From Cognatilysobacter xinjiangensis (GTDB lineage: Bacteria > Pseudomonadota > Gammaproteobacteria > Xanthomonadales > Xanthomonadaceae): DNA of 64,000 bases. This document shows positions 57,340 through 64,000 of the stretch, piece after piece. Below the pieces are notes generated by a model. The model did no database searches. It had not been told where the DNA came from and saw nothing but the letters and a program-made list of their open reading frames with translations. A program made the translations under genes and the position numbers. The stretch's first letter is position 1, and each line of letters opens with the position of its first letter. The DNA is taken from contig NZ_BMXY01000001.1 in the NCBI RefSeq assembly GCF_014651995.1, forward strand, positions 124,001 through 188,000, read 5' to 3'.

Positions 57340-58272
57340 ATGACCGAACAGATCCCGCTCCTCATCGATACCGACCCCGGCGTGGACGACGCGCTGGCCC
57401 TGCTGATGGCCTTCGACGACCCGCGCCATCGCGTCGTCGGCCTCACCATCGCCGCCGGCAACGTAGGCCTCGACCACACCGTCGCCAACGCGCTGAAGCT
57501 CTGCGAAGTGGCCGGCGTGGACGTACCCGTCTTCCCGGGCTGCGCCTCGCCGTTGCTGCATCCGGCGCGCGACGCCGCCTACGTGCACGGCCGCGACGGC
57601 TTCGGCGATACCGGCTACGAGAAGGCCACCAAGCAGGCCGAGGCCGAGCACGCCGCGCTCGCCATCCTTCGCCTCTCGCACCAACATGCCGGCCGCCTGA
57701 TGCTGGTCGCGCTGGGCCCGCTGACCAACGTCGCGCTGGCGCTGAAGCTCGATCCGACGCTGCCCTCGCGCGTGGCCCGCTTCGTGGTGATGGGCGGTGC
57801 GGTCACCGGCCACGGCAACATCACGCCGGCCGCGGAGTTCAACATCTACTTCGACCCTGAGGCGGCGCGCATCGTGTTCGAAGGCTTCCCGCACATCGAC
57901 CTGGCCGACTGGGAGGCCACCGTCGCCCACGGTTTCGCGCACGATGAAGTCGAGCGCTGGCTGCAGGCCGACGCGCCGCTCGCGCGCTTCTACGACTCGA
58001 TCTCGAAGAAGACGCGCGAATGGTCCAGCGACCGCCGCGGCGACCATTGGCATGCGGCCGACGCCCTCGCCATGGCCTACGCGCTCGAGCCCGAGGGAGC
58101 GACGGAGCTGGTCGAGCGCCCGGTCGCGGTCGAACTCGAAGGTCGCCACAGTCGTGGTGCCACCGTGGTCGACTGGCGCCGCGAGGGCGGGGCGGGCGAC
58201 AACTGCCGGATCCTCATGCGCTACGACCAGGCCCGCTTCGAGGCCCGCATGCGCCGCGCGCTGGGCGCCTGA
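57340..58272 (+). CDS. Inosine-uridine preferring nucleoside hydrolase
   Basis: Cuts the N-glycosidic bond of ribonucleosides. 310 residues. Calcium-site motif near the N-terminus, LLIDTDPGVDDALALLMAFD; then GLTIAAGNVGLDHTVANALK, LMLVALGPLTNVALALKLDP, FVVMGGAVTGHGNITPAAEF with NIYFDPEAARIVF, and the C-terminal HWHAADALAMAYALEP with the fourth metal Asp and the leaving-group His. Base preference cannot be read from sequence. Closest to the RihA/RihB type by length. Confidence 0.92.
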   Translation: MTEQIPLLIDTDPGVDDALALLMAFDDPRHRVVGLTIAAGNVGLDHTVANALKLCEVAGVDVPVFPGCASPLLHPARDAAYVHGRDGFGDTGYEKATKQAEAEHAALAILRLSHQHAGRLMLVALGPLTNVALALKLDPTLPSRVARFVVMGGAVTGHGNITPAAEFNIYFDPEAARIVFEGFPHIDLADWEATVAHGFAHDEVERWLQADAPLARFYDSISKKTREWSSDRRGDHWHAADALAMAYALEPEGATELVERPVAVELEGRHSRGATVVDWRREGGAGDNCRILMRYDQARFEARMRRALGA

Positions 58273-58304
58273 GGCCGGTCCAGCCCACCGCGTCCTCACA
58301 CGGC

Positions 58305-58333
58305 TTGCACGGAGCCCGGTCGGTCTCTATACT
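58305..58333 (+). promoter_or_regulatory. Sigma-70 promoter of rpmE
   Basis: TTGCAC (58305-58310) and TATACT (58328-58333) with a 17-base spacer, 34 bases before ATG 58368. One of the best promoter matches in the window. Confidence 0.75.
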
Positions 58334-58367
58334 GCCGGGCTCCCCGAATCCCTGAATGGTGCATGCC

Positions 58368-58613
58368 ATGAAGACCGGCATCCATCCCGAGTACCGCGAA
58401 GTCGTCTTCCAGGACGTCACCACGGACTTTTCCTTCCTGACCCGTTCGACCATCCCCTCCAAGGAGACGGTCAAGTGGGAAGACGGCAATGAATACCCGC
58501 TGGTGAAGGTCGACATCTCGTCGGCCTCGCATCCGTTCTACACGGGCAAGAACAAGATCATCGACACCGGCGGTCGCGTCGACAAGTTCCGTCAGCGCTA
58601 CGCCAAGAAGTAA
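58368..58613 (+). CDS. rpmE2: Ribosomal protein L31 type B (zinc-free form)
   Basis: 81 residues from ATG 58368; ATG 58356 would add four residues. Opening [20 protein letters not shown] and [14 protein letters not shown] are typical of L31. There are no cysteines at all, so the zinc-binding CxxC motifs of type A L31 are missing. In many bacteria the zinc-free form is induced by zinc shortage; here it has a strong constitutive-looking promoter and may be the main L31 (no second copy is in view). Two small GC-rich hairpins (58622-58636 and 58650-58668) follow the stop and may end transcription, though the T-tract is poor. Confidence 0.95.
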   Translation: MKTGIHPEYREVVFQDVTTDFSFLTRSTIPSKETVKWEDGNEYPLVKVDISSASHPFYTGKNKIIDTGGRVDKFRQRYAKK

Positions 58614-58762
58614 TCCTCGCCGCGGGCATCGCCCGCATCGAGTCGATCGCGGCCGCCTCGTGCGGCCGTCGTCGTTTCCGTCATCCGGGAAAACGCCCGG
58701 TGTCGGCGCGCGTTTCGCGGCCTAGGGCGTTCCAGCGACGAAAACCACTGGACCGATGGCCA

Positions 58763-58792
58763 GCCTGCGTTCGCAGGCGTATGTGCGATAAT
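58763..58792 (+). promoter_or_regulatory. gltA promoter region with palindrome at the -35 position
   Basis: GATAAT at 58787-58792 is a good -10 box; the base range where a -35 box should be (58764-58769) has no match to consensus but is occupied by the perfect palindrome GCCTGCG-TT-CGCAGGC (58763-58778). This fits a site for an activator or repressor. The gltA start is 80 bases downstream. Confidence 0.45.
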
Positions 58793-58871
58793 CCGTGGCT
58801 TGCGGTTCATCCGTGATGGCCTTTCTCCTTCAGCCGCGGCGTCACTGCCGCCTGCCCCCCAGGAGCGCTTC

Positions 58872-60173
58872 GTGTCCGATACAAATTCCGGCCTCCAGCA
58901 GGTCAACCTGACCGCCGGCGACGCCAACGTGACCCTGCCCGTGCTGCACCCCGTGCTGGGCGCGCCGTGCATCGACATCAGCAAGCTGCCGAAGGAAACC
59001 GGCTGCTTCACCTACGACAACGGCTTCACCGCCACGGCGAGCTGCAAGTCGGCCATCACCTACATCGACGGCGACGCCGGCGTGCTGCTGTATCGCGGCT
59101 ACCCGATCGAGCAGCTGGCCGAGAAGTCGAACTTCCTCGAGGTCGCGTACCTGCTGATGAACGGCGAACTGCCGAGCAAGCAGGAGTTCGACGCGTTCGA
59201 GCACGAGGTCACGCATCACACGATGATGCACGAGGCCTTCCGCACGTTCCTCTACGGCTTCCGCCACGACGCGCATCCGATGGCGATGCTGGTCGGCATG
59301 CTCGGCTCGATGGCGAGCTTCTACCACAACGATCTCGACCTCGACGATCCGGAGCAGCGCCGCCTGGCCGCGATCCGCCTGATCGCCAAGGTGCCGACGA
59401 TCGCCGCCGCCTGCCATCGCTATTCGATCGGCTGGCCGATGCGCTATCCGAAGAACTCGCTCGAGTACACCACGCGCTTCCTGCACATGATGAAGGAAGT
59501 GCCGGCCGAGCCGCTGGAGCTCAACCCGGTTGCCGCCAAGGCGCTGGACCTGCTCTTCATCCTGCACGCCGACCACGAGCAGAACGCGTCGACCTCGACC
59601 GTGCGCCTCGTCGGCTCGACCGGCGCGAATCCGTATGCCTGCGTCGCCGCCGGCGTCGCCGCGCTGTGGGGCCCGGCGCACGGCGGTGCGAACGAGGCGG
59701 TACTGAAGATGCTCGCCGAGATCGGCCGCCCCGAGAACGTGAGCAGCGCGGTCGACAAGGCCAAGGACAAGAACTCGGGCTTCCGCCTGATGGGCTTCGG
59801 CCACCGCGTCTACAAGAACTACGATCCGCGCGCCGCGCTGGTCCGCAAGATGACGCACGACGTGCTGGGCGCGCTGAACATCGACGACCCGCTGCTCGAA
59901 GTCGCGATGCGCCTGGAAGAGGCCGCGCTGAAAGACGAGTACTTCGTGCAGCGCAAGCTCTACCCGAACGTCGATTTCTACTCGGGCATCATCTACAAGG
60001 CGCTCGGCATCCCGGTCGAGATGTTCACGGTGATGTTCGCGATCGCGCGGACCGCCGGCTGGGTCAGCCACTGGCTGGAACAGCAGAACGATCCGGAGAA
60101 CAAGATCGGCCGCCCGCGTCAGATCTACACCGGCGCCGCGCAGCGCGACTACGTGGGCGCCGACAAGCGCTGA
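58872..60173 (+). CDS. gltA: Citrate synthase GltA
   Basis: Condenses acetyl-CoA with oxaloacetate at the entry of the TCA cycle. 433 residues from GTG 58872, with AGGAG six bases upstream (58861-58865); an ATG at 58800 lacks such a site. Seen: [60 protein letters not shown] with an active-site His, [40 protein letters not shown], and [20 protein letters not shown] with the catalytic Asp. Length and sequence fit the hexameric, NADH-sensitive gamma-proteobacterial type. Confidence 0.97.
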   Translation: MSDTNSGLQQVNLTAGDANVTLPVLHPVLGAPCIDISKLPKETGCFTYDNGFTATASCKSAITYIDGDAGVLLYRGYPIEQLAEKSNFLEVAYLLMNGELPSKQEFDAFEHEVTHHTMMHEAFRTFLYGFRHDAHPMAMLVGMLGSMASFYHNDLDLDDPEQRRLAAIRLIAKVPTIAAACHRYSIGWPMRYPKNSLEYTTRFLHMMKEVPAEPLELNPVAAKALDLLFILHADHEQNASTSTVRLVGSTGANPYACVAAGVAALWGPAHGGANEAVLKMLAEIGRPENVSSAVDKAKDKNSGFRLMGFGHRVYKNYDPRAALVRKMTHDVLGALNIDDPLLEVAMRLEEAALKDEYFVQRKLYPNVDFYSGIIYKALGIPVEMFTVMFAIARTAGWVSHWLEQQNDPENKIGRPRQIYTGAAQRDYVGADKR

Positions 60174-60175
60174 CG

Positions 60176-60763
60176 ATGGTTTCGGCGTCCCCGGACACCG
60201 ACACGAAGCCGCGGCCCGCCCGCGGCTTCGTCGTTTTCAAGTGGTGCGTCTATGCGCTGCTGGCGCTCGATGTACTGCTGTTCGGACTGTACGGGCGCGC
60301 GACCGAACTGCTCGATACGGCGGCCTGGGTCGTGCTGGTGCTGCTGTTCGAATGGGAGACGGGCGGTTGGGGCCTGCCGGCCCGGGCACGCCCGTTGCTG
60401 CACGGCGTTCGTGCACTGGCGGCGATCGGCGTCGTCGTGGCGGTCGTCGGCTACGCAATGGAACGCGAGTGGCTGGACTTCGCGAACGAGGCGACGTGGC
60501 TGGGCGTGGTCGCACTGCTGGAAGTCGACTTGCGCCTGCCGTCGCGCTTCAAGCGCGCGCATCGGCTGCGTCGTTATGCGGCGGGCGCGCTATACCTCGC
60601 GCTCGGCGGCTTTCTGGTCACCTGGCTGCTGGGCGGCATCGCCGGCGACGATCCCCGCGCCGCATGGCTGGACACCTGGGACGCGGCGCTCTGGCTGGTC
60701 GCGTTCTGGGTGATCGAGCTCAACGTCTTCGGCTGGGGCTCGAAGGCGCAGGACAGGCGTTAG
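60176..60763 (+). CDS. Integral membrane protein of unknown function
   Basis: 195 residues from ATG 60176, 2 bases after the gltA stop. About five hydrophobic segments (VVFKWCVYALLALDVLLFGL, TAAWVVLVLLFEWETGGW, GVRALAAIGVVVAVVGYAME, YAAGALYLALGGFLVTWLLG, WDAALWLVAFWVIELNVFGW). No family recognised; conserved acidic residues sit inside or next to the membrane segments (FEWETG, IELNVFGWG). Probably co-transcribed with gltA. Ends 4 bases inside the converging gene. Confidence 0.72.
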   Translation: MVSASPDTDTKPRPARGFVVFKWCVYALLALDVLLFGLYGRATELLDTAAWVVLVLLFEWETGGWGLPARARPLLHGVRALAAIGVVVAVVGYAMEREWLDFANEATWLGVVALLEVDLRLPSRFKRAHRLRRYAAGALYLALGGFLVTWLLGGIAGDDPRAAWLDTWDAALWLVAFWVIELNVFGWGSKAQDRR

Positions 60764-61419
60764 CCGAAGCCGCGCTCGAAACCCTCGATCTCCGCGTCCG
60801 CGAGGATCTGCCGCAACTGGCTCGCGCTCGCGCGTCGCATCGGCTTCTCGTCGACCGGCGACAGCGGCGCCTGGCGCAGCACGTCGTGCGGAAGCACCGT
60901 CACGTCGAAGGGCAGGTCGTCGGCACTGAATACCCATACGGGGAATTCGGCGTCGCGGTGGCGATCCAGCCGCAGCCGGCGGCTACGTGGCTGCGCCGGA
61001 ATGTCGTGCTCGACGAAGAAGCGGTGCACCGCGTCGGCATCGTCCGCATGCAGGTGCAGCAGCACTGGCGTGCGCGCGTCGGCGGTGCCCTCGAGCACGG
61101 GACCGACCAGGCGCGGCTCGAAGGCGCGGAAGAATCGCAATGCTTCGAGCGCCGCTTCGCGGCGGCGCTGCAGCTCGCCCGCGCTGTCGCGTCCGAACAG
61201 GCGCTGGTACTGGCGCAACGCGGCTTCGATCTCCGCGTTGCGCGGCAGCGAGGCGTCGTCGTGGATGCCGAGCCGTTCGGCGGCCTTGAGCTTGGCCTGG
61301 TGGTAGTCGGCGATGCCGCTTTCGGCCATCAACCGTGCCGCCTCCCCGGCGAGTCGCTCGCGGCGTTCGCGCAGGCGCGACTGGGCATGCAGATGGGCGT
61401 GCTGACGGGCAGGGCGCAT
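60760..61419 (-). CDS. Conserved hypothetical protein (possible nucleotidyltransferase-like)
   Basis: 219 residues from ATG 61419, with GGAG about 9 bases upstream. N-terminal Arg/Ala helix (RLRERRERLAGEAARLMAES), GIADYHQAKLKAAERLGIHD, LPRNAEIEAALRQYQRLFGR, FFRAFEPRLVGPVLEGTADA, VLLHLHADDADAVHRFFVEH, and an ending LRQAPLSPVDEKPMRRAS. I recognise this as a family widespread in Pseudomonas and Xanthomonas that is sometimes labelled nucleotidyltransferase; LVGPVLEGTA followed by LHLHADD resembles the G-S/T and D-x-D elements of that fold, but this is weak. Downstream of mrcA on the same strand. Confidence 0.7.
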   Translation of the reverse strand: MRPARQHAHLHAQSRLRERRERLAGEAARLMAESGIADYHQAKLKAAERLGIHDDASLPRNAEIEAALRQYQRLFGRDSAGELQRRREAALEALRFFRAFEPRLVGPVLEGTADARTPVLLHLHADDADAVHRFFVEHDIPAQPRSRRLRLDRHRDAEFPVWVFSADDLPFDVTVLPHDVLRQAPLSPVDEKPMRRASASQLRQILADAEIEGFERGFG

Positions 61420-61490
61420 GGCGGGCTCCGTGGCAGGCAAAGGCGGTGGACCGCCGCCGACGAAGGCCGGCGCCTGCACGCTAACACGCG

Positions 61491-61523
61491 GATGTCGACG
61501 CCCGTTGTCGCGGCGTCGACATC
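61491..61523. other. Perfect 11-base inverted repeat after mrcA
   Basis: GATGTCGACGC (61491-61501), 11-base loop, GCGTCGACATC (61513-61523), starting 11 bases past the mrcA stop. No T-run follows on either strand, so it is not a standard rho-independent terminator; it may protect the 3' end, act as an attenuating hairpin, or bind a protein. Confidence 0.6.
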
Positions 61524-61534
61524 GGTTCAGCCGC

Positions 61535-64000
61535 TCAGAAGATGTCGAACGATTCTTCCGAGCCTTCGTCCTGCTGTTCGGCCGACGGGCCGTAGTCGAC
61601 GTCGCTCTGCATTCGCTCGAGGTCCTCGGCCTTTACCCATTCGGTGATGCCGCCTTCGCCGCCCGGGATCAGGCGGCCACCCGCGCCCACGGTCACCTTG
61701 ACCATGCCCTGCGGCGGCTCGTTGGGCTGGATCGGCTTGTCCTTGAGCGCGACGCGCATGTACTCGATCCAGATCGGCAGCGCGGCGCGGCCGCCGTACT
61801 CGCCGTAGCCCAGCGGCTTGAAGTCGTCGCGGCCCACCCAGACGATGGTGACGTATGGGCCGCCGAAGCCCGAGAACCACGCGTCGCGGTGATCGTTGGT
61901 CGAGCCCGTCTTGCCGCCGATGTCCTCGCGCTTGAGCACCTTGGCGGCGGTGCCGGTGCCGCGCTGCACGACGTCGCGCAGGATCGACACCACCTGGTAG
62001 CCGATACGCTCGTCGATCGCGCGCGGCGCGAGCACCATGCCGGTCATGTCGGGCTTTTTCGGTGCGGGCAATGCGGCGTCGGGCTTCTTTGCGGCCTTCG
62101 CGTCGTCGGCCTGCGCCGTCGCGGCACCGGGCGCGGGGCCGAGGTCGAAGCCGTCGACCACGGTGGTCGCCGCCTGCGGCTGCGCACCGTTCGGCGTCGC
62201 CACCACCGCGCAGCCGTGGCAGCCCACGACCGGCTTCTCCTTGAAGATGACCGCGCCGTTGCGGTCCTTCACCGTGTCGATGAACCACGGCGTGACGCGG
62301 TAGCCGCCGTTGTAGAACACGGCATAGCCGCGCGCGACCGACAGCGGCGTCAGCGAGGCGGTGCCCAGCGACATCGACAGGTTCGGCGGCAGCGAATCGA
62401 TCTCGAAGCCGAAGTTGCTGATGAACTTGCGCGCGTAGTCCACGCCGATCGCATCGAGCAGGCGCACCGACACCAGGTTGCGCGACTGCACCATCGCCTC
62501 GCGCAGGCGCATCGGGCCCGCGAAGTTGCCGGTGTCGTTCTGCGGACGCCAGAGGTGGCCGACGCGGTCCTTGAACACCACCGGCGCGTCGAGAACGATC
62601 GAGGCCGGGTTGAAGCCGCGCTCGAACGCCGCCGAATAGACGAACGGCTTGAAGCTCGAGCCCGGCTGGCGCTTGGCCTGCGTGGCGCGGTTGAACTTGT
62701 TGCCGGCGAAGCTGTAGCCGCCGGTGAGCGCACGAAGCGCGCCGTTCATGGCGTCGATCGACACCAGCGCGGCCTGCGCGCGCGGCAGCTGGTCGAGGCG
62801 ATACACGGCATCGGCATCGGCATCGGTCGCGGGCTTCTTGTCGCCCTCGGCGACGACGCGGCGCAGGCGCACCAGGTCGCCACGGCGCAGCGAACCCAGG
62901 CTCATGCCCGGCCAGGCGCGCGAGCCCGGAAGGGTGATCGTGCGCTTGTCGGCCAGCAGCACCTCCGCCGAGCCGGCGCGTGCGGACAGCACGATCGCCG
63001 GCAGCAGTTCGCCCTGCGCCGGAATCGACGCGAGGCGGCGCGCGGTGGCCGCCACGTCCTCGGCCTCGGCGAGTTCGAAATGCTTCTCGGCGCCGCGCCA
63101 GCCGTGGCGGCGGTCGTAGGTATGCAGGCCGTCGCGCACCGAGGCGTCGGCGGCCGCCTGCAGCTCCGGGTCGATCGTCGTGTAGACGTGGTAGCCCTTG
63201 GTCAGCGCCTCGGGGCCGTAGCGCTCGATCATCTCCAGGCGCACCATCTCGGCGACGTAGGGCGCGTAGACCTCGACCGGGCGCTCGTGCGGCGAGGCGT
63301 GCATCGGCACCGCCTTCGCGGCGGCCGCATCGGCGCTGCTGACGTACTTCAGCGCGGCCATGCGATCGAGGATGTAATCGCGGCGGATCTTCGCGCGCTC
63401 CGGGTTGCTGATCGGGTTCGCGCTGGACGGAAACTTCGGGATGCCGGCGAGCGAGGCCATCTCGTCGAGCGAGAGCTTCTCCAGCGGCTTGCCGTAGTAG
63501 TACTCGGCGGCCGCGGCCAGGCCGTAGGCGCGGTTACCGAAGAAGCTCACGTTGAGGTAGAGCTCGAAGATCTCGTCCTTGCTGAGCTCGCGCTCCATGC
63601 GCATGGCCAGCATCATCTCGGCGAGCTTGCGCGTGTAGCTGTATTCGTTGCTCAGGAAGAACTGCCGCGCGACCTGCTGGGTGATGGTCGAGCCGCCCGG
63701 CACGCGCTTGTCGTCGGTGGTGGCCAGCAGCCAGACCGCGCGCGCGACGCCCTTGAAGTCCACGCCGTGGTGCTCGTAGAAGCGCGAGTCCTCGATGGCG
63801 ATGAATGCCTTCTTCTGCAGGTCCGGCACCTTCTCGATGTCGACCGGATAACGGCGCGTCTCGCCGAACAGAGCCATGAGGCGGCCGTCCTTCGAATAGA
63901 CGTACATCGGCTCCTGCAGCTGCACGTCGCGCAGCGTCTCCACGTCCGGAAGCTTCGGGGCGATCACCGCGTACAGCGCACCGGCGCCGATGAGGCCGAG
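61535..64000 (-). CDS. mrcA: Penicillin-binding protein 1A, 5' end cut by the window
   Basis: Bifunctional peptidoglycan glycosyltransferase/transpeptidase; about 822 codons visible, lacking only the cytoplasmic start and part of the membrane anchor ([12 protein letters not shown] at the window edge). GT51 domain: [20 protein letters not shown] with the catalytic Glu, [40 protein letters not shown]. An OB-like insertion follows. Transpeptidase motifs: SSFK at 62648-62659 (nucleophile Ser), SRN in [13 protein letters not shown], and KTG at 61905-61913 ([20 protein letters not shown]). The tail after about base 61760 is acidic. PBP1A identity rests on length and the PBP1A-type insertion. Confidence 0.95.
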   Translation of the reverse strand, partial: LGLIGAGALYAVIAPKLPDVETLRDVQLQEPMYVYSKDGRLMALFGETRRYPVDIEKVPDLQKKAFIAIEDSRFYEHHGVDFKGVARAVWLLATTDDKRVPGGSTITQQVARQFFLSNEYSYTRKLAEMMLAMRMERELSKDEIFELYLNVSFFGNRAYGLAAAAEYYYGKPLEKLSLDEMASLAGIPKFPSSANPISNPERAKIRRDYILDRMAALKYVSSADAAAAKAVPMHASPHERPVEVYAPYVAEMVRLEMIERYGPEALTKGYHVYTTIDPELQAAADASVRDGLHTYDRRHGWRGAEKHFELAEAEDVAATARRLASIPAQGELLPAIVLSARAGSAEVLLADKRTITLPGSRAWPGMSLGSLRRGDLVRLRRVVAEGDKKPATDADADAVYRLDQLPRAQAALVSIDAMNGALRALTGGYSFAGNKFNRATQAKRQPGSSFKPFVYSAAFERGFNPASIVLDAPVVFKDRVGHLWRPQNDTGNFAGPMRLREAMVQSRNLVSVRLLDAIGVDYARKFISNFGFEIDSLPPNLSMSLGTASLTPLSVARGYAVFYNGGYRVTPWFIDTVKDRNGAVIFKEKPVVGCHGCAVVATPNGAQPQAATTVVDGFDLGPAPGAATAQADDAKAAKKPDAALPAPKKPDMTGMVLAPRAIDERIGYQVVSILRDVVQRGTGTAAKVLKREDIGGKTGSTNDHRDAWFSGFGGPYVTIVWVGRDDFKPLGYGEYGGRAALPIWIEYMRVALKDKPIQPNEPPQGMVKVTVGAGGRLIPGGEGGITEWVKAEDLERMQSDVDYGPSAEQQDEGSEESFDIF

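Noticed and set aside
58622-58668. Two GC-rich hairpins after rpmE as a definite terminator
   Set aside because: Stems are short (6-7 bases) and no proper T-run follows, so only mentioned with the gene.
58967-60763. A 598-codon frame running through gltA into the membrane-protein gene
   Set aside because: The first 400 codons are an off-frame reading of gltA; the real gene starts at ATG 60176 right after the gltA stop.

Overview
The window is a GC-rich bacterial chromosome segment with dense genes, short gaps and many 4-10 base stop/start overlaps. Gene content and order point to a gamma-proteobacterium of the Xanthomonadaceae/Lysobacteraceae (Lysobacter, Luteimonas or Xanthomonas-like). Supporting signs are a Pil-Chp cluster without pilK, a secreted proteinase-K-like protease, the zinc-free type of ribosomal protein L31, and several genes whose -10 box sits 5-8 bases before the start codon, as in leaderless mRNAs. 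I saw no tRNA, rRNA, IS element, prophage or CRISPR array. It reads as core chromosome with a few lineage-specific elaborations.

Layout. 1-376: 5' part of gshB (leftward). 479-12649: type IV pilus chemosensory operon pilG-pilH-pilI-pilJ-chpA-(degenerate chpB)-chpC, closed by a two-way terminator. 12707-14862: rsmE and bioA (leftward). 14907-17108: nudE-cysQ-mazG. 17140-17793: two small membrane proteins (leftward). 17888-23478: two-component pair followed by a MacAB-like export system (adaptor, ATPase, permease). 23546-24733: secreted S8 protease (leftward), followed by the only gene-free stretch over 300 bases. 25101-32763: isoaspartyl peptidase, dgkA, terC-like, lemA with two TPM-domain genes, lgt-thyA-folA and a lipoprotein. 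32770-39764: the classic leftward block lptD-surA-pdxA-rsmA-apaG-apaH. 39865-40669: msrB-crcB. 40670-41995: pepQ (leftward). 42021-44657: a membrane GGDEF-EAL protein. 44648-50371: leftward rph-rdgB-(membrane protein)-hemW-DUF1631-PilZ. 50439-57318: yicC, gmk, rpoZ, spoT, ridA, recG. 57340-60763: nucleoside hydrolase, rpmE type B, gltA, membrane protein. 60760-64000: a conserved hypothetical and mrcA (PBP1A, cut by the window edge), both leftward.

How it fits together. The left 12 kb codes one signalling machine that links surface contact or chemical cues (PilJ receptor, PilI and ChpC couplers, ChpA kinase) to two response regulators (PilG, PilH) controlling type IV pilus extension and retraction. 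It differs from the Pseudomonas version in three ways: there is no CheR-type methyltransferase, the CheB-type protein has lost its active-site serine and histidine, and ChpA carries a roughly 336-residue Ala/Glu/Arg repeat expected to form one very long helix. A c-di-GMP group (GGDEF-EAL, PilZ, DUF1631) lies further right and may feed into motility or biofilm control. The MacA-like adaptor has an insertion with two LTxxQ-like motifs reminiscent of Spy/CpxP periplasmic chaperones. These three loci are the least ordinary parts of the window. The rest is housekeeping: outer-membrane biogenesis, nucleotide and cofactor metabolism, stringent response and cell wall synthesis.
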